DNA of 50,129 bases from the NCBI GenBank assembly GCA_022848785.1, contig JAJISK010000001.1, positions 1-50,129 of the forward strand, read 5' to 3'. The translations under genes and the position numbers were made by a program. Position 1 is the first letter of the stretch; every line of letters begins with the position of its first letter. This stretch comes from Thermoplasmatota archaeon. Lineage in GTDB: Archaea; Thermoplasmatota; Thermoplasmata; RBG-16-68-12; JAJISG01. Below the pieces are notes generated by a model that made no database searches, was not told where the DNA came from, and saw only the letters and a list, made by a program, of their open reading frames with translations. Shown here piece after piece: positions 14,739 through 23,455 of this stretch.

Positions 14739-16064
14739 ATGTCTCCCACCAAGGACGTCCTGCTGGAATTCCTTGGGCTGAAGGACATTGACGCGTTGTT
14801 CGAGGATATTCCCCCGGAGGTCCGAGTGGAGGGCCTCGATCTGCCCACGGGGCTCAGCGAAGCGGAGACCGTTCGGAAGGTTTCCCGCATCCTGGAACGC
14901 AACCGCACCGTTGGCGAGGTGACGAGCTACCTGGGTGCAGGGTACTACGACAACTACGTTCCCGCGTTGGTAGACGCCCTCCTTAGCCGGTCCGAGTTCT
15001 ACACGTCATACACCCCCTATCAGGCGGAGTTGAGCCAGGGACTCCTCCAAGTCCTCTTCGAGTTCCAGAGTCTCGTGTGCGAGCTCACGGGCATGGACGC
15101 GGCCAACAGCTCGATGTACGACGCTTCCACCGCCCTCGGCGAGGCCGCTCTGATGGCCCGGCGCATCACGGGAAAGCGCGAGATTGTCATCCCGACCCTG
15201 CTCGATGGGGAGAAGAAGGCCGTTCTTGCAAACTATGCTCGAGGGCCCGGGATGCGGGTTCGCGAGGCCGGATACGACACGGAGGATGGGACCCTTGATC
15301 TTGGCCATTTGGAGGAGTTGGTCGGAGACGACACGGCCGCCGCTTACGTCGAGGCGCCCAGCTTTCTCGGCCAGCTGGATTCGAAAGTCACGGAGGTCCA
15401 GGATGCCCTCTCTGACGCTCTCCTGATCGTTGGGGTTCATCCTCTGGCGCAGGCCGTCCTTCGACCGCCGGGCGACTACGGGGCGGACATTGTCATCGGG
15501 GAAGGCCAGAGCCTGGGAGGCTGGATGAACTTCGGGGGGCCCTCCCTTGGCCTCTTCGCCTGCCGACAGGAGCACATCCGAAAGATGCCGGGGCGCGTCA
15601 TCGGCCTGACAAAGGATCGAGGGGGGGACCGCGCCTTCACCATGACCCTGCAGACCCGCGAGCAACACATCCGGAAGGGCAAGGCCATGAGCAACATCTG
15701 CACGAACGAATCTCTCCTGGCCGTGGGTGCCACGATCTACCTCGCGTTCCAAGGGGCCCGAGGCCTTCGGAGTCTCGCGACCCATCTCATGGACCGGGCC
15801 CGGGAGCTCATGAGTCATCTCGACGGAGTTCCCGGCTTCCAGGCCCCCCTCTTCCCCGGGTCCTACTTTAACGAGTTTCCCGTGGCTCACAAGGCTCCGT
15901 TCGCTACCCTGGTGGAGCGCCTGGCTCGACGCGGGCTGAACGGCGGCGTGGACCTGTCGACGGTCCTTCCCCAGGCCGCCCCCGCATCCCTCTTTGCGGT
16001 CACCGATCGACACACGCGGGCCGACTTCCAGGAGCTGGTTCGAGCGCTGGAGGGGGGCAAATGA
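14739..16064 (+). CDS. gcvPA: Glycine dehydrogenase (decarboxylating) subunit 1
   Basis: The 441-residue protein is the alpha half of the two-subunit P-protein of the glycine cleavage system. Family segments are GAGYYDNYVPALVDALLSRSEF, TPYQAELSQGLLQVLFEFQS, the NSSMYDASTALGEAALMA stretch and GEGQSLGGWMNFGGPSLGLF. With subunit 2 it decarboxylates glycine and passes the aminomethyl group to lipoylated H-protein. It overlaps gcvPB by four bases (ATGA), so both are made in equal amounts. A TATA-like CTCATTAAAGG at 14702-14712, inside the end of the preceding gene, is suitably placed for its own promoter. T- and H-protein genes are not in the window. Confidence 0.96.
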   Translation: MSPTKDVLLEFLGLKDIDALFEDIPPEVRVEGLDLPTGLSEAETVRKVSRILERNRTVGEVTSYLGAGYYDNYVPALVDALLSRSEFYTSYTPYQAELSQGLLQVLFEFQSLVCELTGMDAANSSMYDASTALGEAALMARRITGKREIVIPTLLDGEKKAVLANYARGPGMRVREAGYDTEDGTLDLGHLEELVGDDTAAAYVEAPSFLGQLDSKVTEVQDALSDALLIVGVHPLAQAVLRPPGDYGADIVIGEGQSLGGWMNFGGPSLGLFACRQEHIRKMPGRVIGLTKDRGGDRAFTMTLQTREQHIRKGKAMSNICTNESLLAVGATIYLAFQGARGLRSLATHLMDRARELMSHLDGVPGFQAPLFPGSYFNEFPVAHKAPFATLVERLARRGLNGGVDLSTVLPQAAPASLFAVTDRHTRADFQELVRALEGGK

Positions 16065-17491
16065 CTTTCCGTCAGGCCCGGCACGACGAACCGCTCCTGA
16101 TCGAGCTGCCTCAAGAGGTGGACGGTACGATTGGCCCCTCGGCGCGGGTGCCCGAGGACCTGCGTCGAGCAGAGCTAGACATCCCCAACCTGGAGGAGTT
16201 CCAGGTCGCCCGTCATTTCACCCGACTCTCTCAGATGAACTACGGGACGGACTCGGGCTTCTACCCCCTGGGGTCCTGTACGATGAAGTACAACCCGAAG
16301 TACGCCGAGTCCTTGGCCGCGTCCCCGAAGGCGCGTCGGCTGCATCCCCTGCAGCCCGAAGAGACCGTGCAGGGGGCCCTCCAGATTCTGTTCGAGCTCC
16401 AAGAAATGCTCGCCCGAGTCGCCGGGATGGACGAGGTGAGTCTGCAGCCGGTGGCGGGGGCCCAGGGCGAACTCACGGGCCTCCTCATGGCCCGTGCCTA
16501 CTTCGAGGAGCGGGGAGAGGACCGATCCGAGGTCGTCCTCCCCGATACCGCACACGGGACCAATTTCGCCAGCGCGACGATGGCAGGTTACGACGTTGTC
16601 GAGATCCCCTCCAAGGAGGGGGTCGTCGATCTGGGGGCCCTAGAGGGCGCGGTCAGCGAGCGAACGGCGGCCTTCATGTTGACCAACCCCAACACGCTGG
16701 GCATCTTCGAGTCCGAGACCCTGACCATCGCGAAGCTGGTCCATGCCCAGGGCGCCCTCCTCTATTACGACGGGGCCAACCTCAACGCCATCCTGGGGAA
16801 GACCAACCCCGGGAAGATGGACTTCGATCTGGCTCATTTCAATCTCCACAAGACCTTCTCCACCCCCCACGGGGGCGGGGGGCCCGGTGCGGGACCTGTG
16901 GGCGCCCGCGGCCCCCTCGCGGAGTTCCTCCCCTTACCCCTCGCTGCCTACGATGGTGTCCGATATCGCCTCGATTACGACCGGCCGAAGTCGATCGGCA
17001 AGGTGCGGGCGTTCTACGGGAACTTTGGCGTCCTCCTCCGAGCGTATGCGTACATCACCCGGATGGGCGCCGACGGTCTCCTCCGCGTCACCGAGCGCGC
17101 GGTCCTGCACACGAATTACCTCCGGGTGCGCGTCGAGGAGCACTTCCCCGTTCCCTTCGGAGGGCTGCGCAAACACGAGTTCGTGGCGAGTGCCGCCCCC
17201 CTGAAGGAAAAGGGGGTGCGCGCGATCGACGTGGCCAAGCGTCTCATCGACTACGGGATCCACCCGCCCACGATTTATTTCCCGGGCCTGGTGGAGGAGG
17301 CCCTCATGATTGAGCCGACGGAGTCCGTGACCCAAGAGGGACTGGACGCCTTTGTGGATGCGCTCGCGCGGATCAAAGAGGAGGACCCCGATGTGCTCAG
17401 GGCCGCTCCCCAGAATGCCGCCGTGGCCCGCGTCGACGAGGTCTCGGCAGCGAAGCGCCCTATCCTGAGTTGGCGGATGATGGACCGGTGA
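16061..17491 (+). CDS. gcvPB: Glycine dehydrogenase (decarboxylating) subunit 2
   Basis: The 476-residue beta half of the P-protein carries the pyridoxal-phosphate lysine in HFNLHKTFSTPHGGGGPG near residue 265. Other family segments are GFYPLGSCTMKYNPK, QPVAGAQGELTGLL, LPDTAHGTNFASATMAGY and LTNPNTLGIFE. The four-base overlap with gcvPA indicates coupled translation. The last 32 bases overlap the convergent mptE gene. The enzyme is cytoplasmic and, with folate- or methanopterin-type one-carbon carriers, links glycine to C1 metabolism; the adjacent pterin gene mptE is consistent with that. Confidence 0.97.
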   Translation: MTFRQARHDEPLLIELPQEVDGTIGPSARVPEDLRRAELDIPNLEEFQVARHFTRLSQMNYGTDSGFYPLGSCTMKYNPKYAESLAASPKARRLHPLQPEETVQGALQILFELQEMLARVAGMDEVSLQPVAGAQGELTGLLMARAYFEERGEDRSEVVLPDTAHGTNFASATMAGYDVVEIPSKEGVVDLGALEGAVSERTAAFMLTNPNTLGIFESETLTIAKLVHAQGALLYYDGANLNAILGKTNPGKMDFDLAHFNLHKTFSTPHGGGGPGAGPVGARGPLAEFLPLPLAAYDGVRYRLDYDRPKSIGKVRAFYGNFGVLLRAYAYITRMGADGLLRVTERAVLHTNYLRVRVEEHFPVPFGGLRKHEFVASAAPLKEKGVRAIDVAKRLIDYGIHPPTIYFPGLVEEALMIEPTESVTQEGLDAFVDALARIKEEDPDVLRAAPQNAAVARVDEVSAAKRPILSWRMMDR

Positions 17492-18131
17492 GGGGTCGGC
17501 GCTTTCCCAGGTCTTCCAGCAGCCGGCGGGCCCAATCGAGCTTGCGAAGCTTGACGGCCGTGGGCCGGTCCTTCGGGTTGGGTCGATCGAAATCGAACCC
17601 CACGGTCCGAATCTCAAGCGCCCCGAAGTGGTCGGCCAGGAAGACCGCCCGATCTCCGTCTGTGAAGCCGCCGAAGTTGTGGATGGCGTCGAAGGGCTCG
17701 GCCTGCGTCGTCCCCACACTCAGCGGTCCGAACGCGGGTGCCCACCGTCGGAGGGCCTCCATGTTGTCCCCGTGGGCGTGTATGGCGACGAGGGCTCCCT
17801 GCTCGTGCGCCTCGACCTGGTCCTCGATATGACCATCCAAGTCCGTCACGACGATGGCTGGCACGATGCCCCGACGGAGGGCCACGGAGGTGGCCTCGTC
17901 CGCTGCCACCACGACTCCCTCGGTCCATTCCAGCTCGTCCCCCAGGTTGGGGCCGTTGCCTAGGATCGTGACCACCCGCCCCCGCAGGCGTTCCGCGAGG
18001 TCGCGAGGGCCTGCCCGGGGGAATGGAAGAAGCTCGGCGAGAATTCGGGCGGCCTCTTCATCCCGATGCCGATCAAACCCGAAATCTTGGAGAATCTGAA
18101 GGTAAACGGGCTCCCATTCCGCCCACTTCAT
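17460..18131 (-). CDS. mptE: 6-hydroxymethyl-7,8-dihydropterin pyrophosphokinase MptE (DUF115)
   Basis: The 223-residue protein matches archaeal MptE: VVTILGNGPNLGDEL, VVVAADEATSVALRRGIVPA followed by IVVTDLDGHIED, then IHAHGDNM and VGFDFDRPN. The DUF115 enzyme activates 6-hydroxymethyldihydropterin with ATP in tetrahydromethanopterin or folate synthesis. It lies 8 bases downstream of the DUF373 membrane protein and is probably co-transcribed with it. Its C-terminal codons overlap the 3' end of convergent gcvPB by 32 bases. The MptE call implies a methanopterin/folate C1 carrier in this organism, matching the glycine cleavage genes next door. Confidence 0.92.
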   Translation of the reverse strand: MKWAEWEPVYLQILQDFGFDRHRDEEAARILAELLPFPRAGPRDLAERLRGRVVTILGNGPNLGDELEWTEGVVVAADEATSVALRRGIVPAIVVTDLDGHIEDQVEAHEQGALVAIHAHGDNMEALRRWAPAFGPLSVGTTQAEPFDAIHNFGGFTDGDRAVFLADHFGALEIRTVGFDFDRPNPKDRPTAVKLRKLDWARRLLEDLGKRRPLTGPSSANSG

Positions 18132-18139
18132 ACCCTGCC

Positions 18140-19267
18140 TCAGGGCCGCCAGGCATCTTCCCTGAGGGCTTCCCGCTCCTCCGTCCGGCGCAGGAAGGCC
18201 GCCACCAGGACGATGGAAATGGCAAGCCCGACCTCGATATAGATCGGGATGAGGGCGTTCTGCTGGCTGGCCTGATCGAGGATAGCCGCCGCGAGCTGCA
18301 GGCCGGCCGCCGTGACCAGCATGAGGACGACGAAAGACAGGACGACGTAGAAGAACGACCTTGCGATCTTGCCCTTCGCGAAGTACGCCTGCGCCACCTT
18401 GCCTCCTTCGTGAAGCAGGAAGGCGATGATGAAAATCCAGAAGCTCTCCTGGAGGAAGACCACGATCATGGTCGCCACGAAGGTCACCCGATCGGCAACC
18501 AAGTCCTGGGCGAGGACGAAGGCCGCCCGAAACCCAATGAAAGAGGCGGCGAGGAAGGTCATGACGGCCACGATGTCAAACCACAGCGCGATCCGGCCGG
18601 AGGTGAGGGACTCCTTCACGCTCCGGTAATAGCCCGTGATACGTTGCCAGAGGCTGCGCGGGCTGAGGTATTCATCGTAGGCGCGGACCAGCATGTAGGC
18701 GCCCAGGACGAGGAGCACGGCCGGAAGCGCCCATTCGGGAGCCACCAGCAGGACCAGCGCGAGGGCAAGGAAGGAGAGGGCGAAGGGAAGGACGATGATG
18801 CGGCGGAGGCGAGGGTCCCGGATCGCCTTCGTGAAGAGGTAGAACGCGGACTCGACGCTCCGACTCTGCTGGACGTAGACGCGCTTGACGTGGTTCACTC
18901 GAATGCGGGAGGCGATCATGGGGTAGACGTACTCGTCCTCCGCGCCGTCGCTGACCAGATACGCGACGTCGGGCGCGACTTCTTCGAGCACCGCGTCCAG
19001 TTGCTCGCTCAGGATTCGGTCCGATTGCGGGCCGACCTTCGTGTCCCCCACGATGGTGGCCACCTCGACCTCCATGCCGTCGTTCCGCAGCTCGTCGTAC
19101 AAGGAGACGCCGGAGAGGATCGTGTTGACGTCCGTGTCCTCGGGGTCTTGAATCCCGAGTCTCATCGCGGCGTCCAAATTGGCTTGGCGCCCCACGACAG
19201 GGCCCGGGACGTTGGCTTTTACGCCCAGGTCGTTGTCGCGATCGACGCACAGGACCAGGGCCTTCAT
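18140..19267 (-). CDS. DUF373 family membrane protein
   Basis: The 375-residue protein starts with a soluble DUF373 domain (MKALVLCVDRDNDLGVKA, then GPVVGRQANLDAAMRLG and YLVSDGAEDEYVYPMI) and continues into about six to seven membrane helices in the second half (for example IIVLPFALSFLALALVLLV and ALWFDIVAVMTFLAASFIGF). The family is archaeal and uncharacterised. I prefer ATG 19267 over GTG 19273 because a minus-strand TATA-like box (AACTAAAAATAG, 19291-19302) is about 30 nt upstream. It is linked to mptE downstream. Confidence 0.88.
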   Translation of the reverse strand: MKALVLCVDRDNDLGVKANVPGPVVGRQANLDAAMRLGIQDPEDTDVNTILSGVSLYDELRNDGMEVEVATIVGDTKVGPQSDRILSEQLDAVLEEVAPDVAYLVSDGAEDEYVYPMIASRIRVNHVKRVYVQQSRSVESAFYLFTKAIRDPRLRRIIVLPFALSFLALALVLLVAPEWALPAVLLVLGAYMLVRAYDEYLSPRSLWQRITGYYRSVKESLTSGRIALWFDIVAVMTFLAASFIGFRAAFVLAQDLVADRVTFVATMIVVFLQESFWIFIIAFLLHEGGKVAQAYFAKGKIARSFFYVVLSFVVLMLVTAAGLQLAAAILDQASQQNALIPIYIEVGLAISIVLVAAFLRRTEEREALREDAWRP

Positions 19268-19364
19268 ACGCACGGATTCATCAGGGGCTCCCTATTTTTA
19301 GTTTCCTTCGTGGAACCTCCGAAATGAATTTAACCGCCCCTCAGCTTCGTGCGAGGGGGAGTCG

Positions 19365-19997
19365 GTGGAACTCGCGTGGCACGGCCACTCATGCTTTGAA
19401 ATCCGTGGGAGTCGGGCCGTGGTTCTGGACCCCCACGACGGCCGCTCCCTCGGAATCCCGCCCCCCTCGGCCAAGGCGGACTTCGTCTTTGTGAGTCACG
19501 ACCACTTCGACCACAACGCGACACGCATGGTGCGCGGGGATCCCCGAGTGGTCGACGACCGAGTCGACGGGAGGGTCGACGGAATGGCCGTCGAGACCCT
19601 GATCTTACCTCACGATGACGTGGGGGGCGAGAAGCGGGGTCTGGTCCGGGCCTACCAGCTTCACCTGGATGGGATGACATTCCTTCATCTCGGTGACGTA
19701 GGCGCGGGACCGGATACCGTGGAGTTGGAAAACGAGGAACGAGTCTCCGTCCTGTTCGTCCCCGTGGGAGGCGTCTTCACGGTCGGGCCGAATGAGGCTA
19801 TCGAGTGGGTTGAGGCCCTTCAGCCCGACGTAGTCGTCCCGATGCACTACCGGGTCGGCGGCCTCTCCCTCTCGATTCGGCCTGTGGAAGAGTTTCTCTC
19901 CCTCACCTCCCGGCCGATCCTCCGGCTCGGTCAGGCCGTTTCCTTCCAACCGGAGGACCTGGAGGGAGAGCCGAAGGTGTGGGTCTTCTCCTACTAG
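19365..19997 (+). CDS. Metallo-beta-lactamase-fold metal-dependent hydrolase (UPF0173-like)
   Basis: The 210-residue protein is a compact metallo-beta-lactamase fold: ELAWHGHSCFEIRG at the N-terminus, metal motif SHDHFDHN (near residue 45), FLHLGDVG (metal Asp near 107) and VVPMHYRVGG near the C-terminus. These features match the UlaG/UPF0173 branch of cytoplasmic hydrolases with unknown natural substrate. Translation begins at GTG 19365; TATA-like TGAATTTAAC at 19325-19334 precedes it by about 35 nt. The gene is convergent with aif6, overlapping its end by four bases. Confidence 0.88.
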   Translation: MELAWHGHSCFEIRGSRAVVLDPHDGRSLGIPPPSAKADFVFVSHDHFDHNATRMVRGDPRVVDDRVDGRVDGMAVETLILPHDDVGGEKRGLVRAYQLHLDGMTFLHLGDVGAGPDTVELENEERVSVLFVPVGGVFTVGPNEAIEWVEALQPDVVVPMHYRVGGLSLSIRPVEEFLSLTSRPILRLGQAVSFQPEDLEGEPKVWVFSY

Positions 19998-20650
19998 TAG
20001 AGCCGAAGACCTTCCTCGATCCGGCCCAGCTCGATGGGGGTGGTCGGCGTCCCGGTAATCGCGCCCCCATCGTTGGCCACGACGCAGGCCCCGAGCTGAG
20101 GGGTTCCGTAGTTCGCGGTGGCAATCACCGGTTTGACCTTCAGAACCTCCTCCAAGAGGACCAACTCCTCCTCGGTCGCGTGGGGATGGCAGATGGCCCC
20201 ACGGTTGGTCGCAACCCCCGCCGACCCCACGGTCCGTTGGCCTCCCAGGGTCGCCGGTTGGACCTGAACCCCGAACACGTCCTCCATCTCGTGGCGGGCC
20301 CGTTTGCTGTATCCAGGATGACAGAGAGCCCCGTGGTCATTGACCAGGACGTTGTTTCCGACGGCGTTGAGGCGATGCTCCAGGACGTACGCCTGGAAGC
20401 CCTCCAACTGCGCGATTTCCTCGTCCCGAACGAAGCTCGTGAGGAGAATCGCCTGGGAATTCAGAGCGAGGAGGCTGCCCACGAGAGTGGAGCCCCCGAT
20501 GTTCATGCGAATCGCACGGACGCCTAAGGCATCTTCGACCCGGCGCAGCGCCTTGGCGGGGACGGAAGGAGAGGCGATCACGGCGCCGTCGTTCGTCGCG
20601 GCGAAGACGCCGAGGTAGGGGTTGCCGGAAAAGTCCACCTTACGCAGCAA
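19994..20650 (-). CDS. eif6: Translation initiation factor aIF6
   Basis: The 218-residue protein has the five-fold quasi-repeat of eIF6: NPYLGVFAATNDGAVIASPS, RMNIGGSTLVGSLLALN, NAVGNNVLVNDHGAL, TVGSAGVATNRGAICHP and QLGACVVANDGGAITG. aIF6 binds the large ribosomal subunit and blocks joining. The start is probably TTG 20650 (MLRKVDFSGNP by family comparison); no ATG is available near. It lies 99 bases downstream of rpl31e in the conserved archaeal order S19e-PDCD5-L39e-L31e-aIF6. Confidence 0.94.
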   Translation of the reverse strand: MLRKVDFSGNPYLGVFAATNDGAVIASPSVPAKALRRVEDALGVRAIRMNIGGSTLVGSLLALNSQAILLTSFVRDEEIAQLEGFQAYVLEHRLNAVGNNVLVNDHGALCHPGYSKRARHEMEDVFGVQVQPATLGGQRTVGSAGVATNRGAICHPHATEEELVLLEEVLKVKPVIATANYGTPQLGACVVANDGGAITGTPTTPIELGRIEEGLRLY

Positions 20651-20749
20651 GGCCCCGGTTCCTCCCGCGGTTCCCCAGCGGAATGCCCGACCCAGGGATC
20701 GTCGTTCGGCGAGGGTTCATGCTCAGGATCCGTGGGCCCAAGGGGCCTT

Positions 20750-21016
20750 TCAGGCCTCCGGCAGAGATACCTCCACCAGGTCGTCTTCGAACTTTGTCGC
20801 CTTAATCTTAATCCGCCGGGGCGGCTTCTGGATGCCCCGCGTCCAGAGCTTCTCGTTCACCCGTGGATCGATCCATACGTCCTCCGCCGCCGCCTTCATG
20901 TGACGCTGGACGAAGGCCCGGATGATCTTGATCGCACCCGGAACCCGCTTCGTACGCGGGAGGTCCCACGCCTTCCGCAGGGGGACCGTGAGAATGCGCT
21001 CCTCCTCGTCAGCCAT
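20750..21016 (-). CDS. rpl31e: Large ribosomal subunit protein eL31
   Basis: An 88-residue protein with eL31 features: ILTVPLRKAWDLPRTKRVPG, AIKIIRAFVQRHMKA and the C-terminal half VWIDPRVNEKLWTRGIQKPP. It sits near the exit tunnel of the large subunit. It starts one base after the rpl39e stop. Confidence 0.96.
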   Translation of the reverse strand: MADEEERILTVPLRKAWDLPRTKRVPGAIKIIRAFVQRHMKAAAEDVWIDPRVNEKLWTRGIQKPPRRIKIKATKFEDDLVEVSLPEA

Positions 21017-21017
21017 G

Positions 21018-21176
21018 CTATCCCTTGTCCAGTTTCCGCCCTCGCCAATGCCTTCGCTTGGGATGGCGGAGGAACCGCCGGGAGGTGCGGACGATCACCC
21101 AGGCGGGCACCCTGCGGTTGCTGTTGGTCGCCTTGTGCAGTCTGCGTTTCATGGCGTGGGGCTTGTAATGGGCCAT
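21018..21176 (-). CDS. rpl39e: Large ribosomal subunit protein eL39
   Basis: Translation from ATG 21176 gives 52 residues, very basic: [20 protein letters not shown], then [19 protein letters not shown] and a final [10 protein letters not shown]. The [12 protein letters not shown] segment with the Arg-rich C-terminus is diagnostic of eL39, which lines the exit tunnel. Its start shares one base with the PDCD5 stop. Confidence 0.96.
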   Translation of the reverse strand: MAHYKPHAMKRRLHKATNSNRRVPAWVIVRTSRRFLRHPKRRHWRGRKLDKG

Positions 21177-21511
21177 TAGCGCCTCTCGATGTTGATCTCC
21201 CGCTTCTTCGGGATGATGGCTCGGAGGATCTGACGGAGGGAGGCGTCGTCGATGGCCTTATCGATGCGTCCCGATTGAGCCAGCGCGATGAGGCGGTTTT
21301 CGATGTCCTGGGCGAGGTCCGGGTAAGCCAGCGTAATCCGTCCGAGGCGCTCCCGGGCTTCCGGGCGCAGAATCTGCCGGAGGATCGTCTGGCGCTGCGC
21401 CTGGGCCTGCGCGGCGACCTCTTCCTGGGCCTCCCGATCGACGGCGTGGCGCTGGAGCTCCTCCAACTTCCTGCGACGAATCGCCTCAAGCTCCTTCTCG
21501 TCCATGGACAC
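21176..21511 (-). CDS. PDCD5-family DNA-binding protein
   Basis: A 111-residue, highly charged helical protein: [18 protein letters not shown] at the N-terminus and [21 protein letters not shown] in the core, then [19 protein letters not shown]. This matches archaeal PDCD5/TFAR19 homologues, which bind DNA through a three-helix bundle; the cellular role is unclear. GTG 21511 or ATG 21505 could start it. It lies between rps19e (one base gap) and rpl39e, as usual in archaea. Confidence 0.94.
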   Translation of the reverse strand: MSMDEKELEAIRRRKLEELQRHAVDREAQEEVAAQAQAQRQTILRQILRPEARERLGRITLAYPDLAQDIENRLIALAQSGRIDKAIDDASLRQILRAIIPKKREINIERR

Positions 21512-21512
21512 C

Positions 21513-21968
21513 TCAGAGGTACTTCGCGAGCTCCGGCCGCTTCTTCGCCATACGCGTCATGATCTGACGGGCCTTTCCGTCGAGATACGATTGGCCCTTG
21601 GGGGTAATGGATCGGCCCCCCTTGTCGCCCTTCTTGACATATCCCAGTCCCTCAAGCTGGGTGAGGCAGGTGCGAATCACGGAGCGACTCCCCTTCCGGG
21701 GGTGGTAAGGCGAGGATCCCGCGTCCCGCGCCCCTCCGTACTCCCCTGCAAGGCGCTCGGTGCCTACGGGTCCCCGGATGTAGACCTTGCGAAGGACGGC
21801 GGCGAGGCGGGTGTGCCACCAATCCCTCTCGGAGGGGGATTTCTCCCGATGGACGCCCGTCTTGACGAAGGGTGCCCAAGGAGGAGGCTGGGCCTGCTTC
21901 GCCTTCCGAAGGTCTGCGGCTACCGCCGCAACGAGGAGATCGTGGGGTACGTCGTACACCGTGGTCAT
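21513..21968 (-). CDS. rps19e: Small ribosomal subunit protein eS19
   Basis: The 151-residue protein matches eS19: TTVYDVPHDLLVAAVAADLR, PFVKTGVHREKSPSERDWWH, then RKVYIRGPVGTERLAGEYGG and the C-terminal LEGLGYVKKGDKGGRSITPK. I chose ATG 21968 (MTTVYDVP) over ATG 21983. A minus-strand TATA-like CGTTTTAGG (21999-22007) lies about 35 nt upstream. It leads the operon rps19e-PDCD5-rpl39e-rpl31e-aif6 and is divergent from ubiX. Confidence 0.95.
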   Translation of the reverse strand: MTTVYDVPHDLLVAAVAADLRKAKQAQPPPWAPFVKTGVHREKSPSERDWWHTRLAAVLRKVYIRGPVGTERLAGEYGGARDAGSSPYHPRKGSRSVIRTCLTQLEGLGYVKKGDKGGRSITPKGQSYLDGKARQIMTRMAKKRPELAKYL

Positions 21969-22041
21969 GAGTGCGTTCGACAAATAGAGAGGGCGGGACC
22001 TAAAACGTTTCGCCCCGGCCAGGCTCCCGGCCGGCCGCCTA

Positions 22042-22050
22042 GGTATAAGA
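22042..22050 (+). promoter_or_regulatory. TATA box for ubiX
   Basis: GGTATAAGA is centred about 30 nt before ATG 22076 and 24 nt before GTG 22070, favouring the ATG as a leaderless start. Confidence 0.65.
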
Positions 22051-22075
22051 GGGTACGGTTCCTCCGTTTGTGGAT

Positions 22076-22627
22076 ATGCGCCTCGCGGTGTGCATCACTG
22101 GGGCCTCAGGGGCCCCTTACGCGTACCGGCTGCTCCGTGCGTTGAACGGGCAAGCGGAGCTGGTCATCTCGGCGGGAGGGGAGGAGGTCATCCGAGCCGA
22201 GACGGGTCGTTCGCCTAAGGATTTCAAGTCCCTCGCGTCGGCCTGGTATGCCAACGACGACTTCCACGCCCCTCTTGCCTCCGGAAGCGCCCCTCTCGAC
22301 GCCTTGGCCATCGTGCCCTGCTCGATGAACACCCTCTCCAAGATCGCCCTGGGTCTTTCCGATAACCTGATCACACGCGCGGCCGCCGTCACGCTGAAAG
22401 AGGGGCGGAAGCTCGTCCTCGTGCCGCGCGAGACCCCGCTGAGTGCCGTCCACCTCGAGCACATGCTGACCATCGCGCAACGTGGGGGCACGGTCCTCCC
22501 GGCGATGCCCGGCTTCTACCACCACCCGGAGACGATGGACGACCTCGTGGACTTCGTGGTCGCTCGCATCCTCGACCACCTAGGCGTGGAGCACGACCTC
22601 GTCCGGCCCTGGGGGAAGAAGGCGTAG
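22076..22627 (+). CDS. ubiX: UbiX-type flavin prenyltransferase
   Basis: The 183-residue flavoprotein begins MRLAVCITGASGAPYAYRLL, the FMN-binding UbiX signature, and has IVPCSMNTLSKIALGLSDNL, VLVPRETPLSAVHLEHMLTI and AMPGFYHHPETMDDLVDFVV. UbiX joins a dimethylallyl group to FMN to make prenylated FMN, the cofactor of UbiD decarboxylases used in quinone synthesis and aromatic acid metabolism. No ubiD gene is in the window. The neighbouring TrmB, reductase and prenyl-synthase genes suggest, but do not prove, a quinone context. Confidence 0.93.
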   Translation: MRLAVCITGASGAPYAYRLLRALNGQAELVISAGGEEVIRAETGRSPKDFKSLASAWYANDDFHAPLASGSAPLDALAIVPCSMNTLSKIALGLSDNLITRAAAVTLKEGRKLVLVPRETPLSAVHLEHMLTIAQRGGTVLPAMPGFYHHPETMDDLVDFVVARILDHLGVEHDLVRPWGKKA

Positions 22628-22711
22628 GCATCCGGAGTGGGCCACCACCATTGTCTTTGGACCCCTTGCACCGCCGAAACCTTTTACGGACTTGGGGAAT
22701 AGCGTGGGGCG

Positions 22712-23455
22712 ATGGAGGGCGCCTTAGAGGGTCTAGGCAAGGAACTCGATCTGCAACAGGAGACGCAGGAGGCGAGCGCCGTCCTCCAATCCTTGGGCCT
22801 TTCGGCCTACGAGGCCCGGGCGTACATCGCCTTGGTCGCCCATGGCTACGGGAACGCGGAGACCATTTCCGAAACCTCCCGGATCCCGCGAACGTCCGCA
22901 TACAAGGTCCTTTCCAGCCTCTGCGACAAGGGATACGCGATATCGACCCGCGGACGCCCCATGATCTTCAAGCCCGAGGCCCCCGAGAAGGTGAAGAACG
23001 ACGTCCTGCGTCGGGTGTCCTCGGTTTTCGAACACCTCCAGGTCCTCCATGAAGTTCTCATGGACAAGGGCGAACCCCAGCTCGTCTACACGATTCAGGG
23101 GAAGCAGCGTGTCCTCAGCAAGATTGCCGAGCTCTTGGACACGGCGACGCGGACCTTCATCATCTCCACACCCACGCTGGCCGAGGTACGGGAAACGTTG
23201 AACAAACGCATCGAGGCGGCCGTGAAACGGGGCGTCCAGGCGACCGTGATTACGGAGCCGAACCAGCGGGTTCTTCCCGGCGCCTACACCGTGCAGAAGC
23301 CGGGCCTCATCGCGACGGACATCATCGCGGACGGGGAACGGGCCCTCATCGCTTCGCCGGATCTCAACGCGTGCGGGTACACCGACAACGCCTCCCTCGC
23401 AAAACACCTGGAGAATTTTCTCCTGATCCTCATGGAAGGCCAGTGGGAGCCGTGA
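22712..23455 (+). CDS. TrmB-family transcriptional regulator
   Basis: The 247-residue protein has an N-terminal winged helix (LQSLGLSAYEARAYIALVAH, then SRIPRTSAYKVLSSLCDKGY) followed by a C-terminal TrmB effector-type domain (TFIISTPTLAEVRETLNKRI and GVQATVITEP). TrmB regulators sense sugars or other metabolites and control transport and central metabolism in archaea. TATA-like CCTTTTACGG at 22679-22688 is about 29 nt before the ATG. Its stop overlaps the start of a geranylgeranyl reductase gene (GTGA), so it may control that gene and itself. The ligand is unknown. Confidence 0.93.
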   Translation: MEGALEGLGKELDLQQETQEASAVLQSLGLSAYEARAYIALVAHGYGNAETISETSRIPRTSAYKVLSSLCDKGYAISTRGRPMIFKPEAPEKVKNDVLRRVSSVFEHLQVLHEVLMDKGEPQLVYTIQGKQRVLSKIAELLDTATRTFIISTPTLAEVRETLNKRIEAAVKRGVQATVITEPNQRVLPGAYTVQKPGLIATDIIADGERALIASPDLNACGYTDNASLAKHLENFLLILMEGQWEP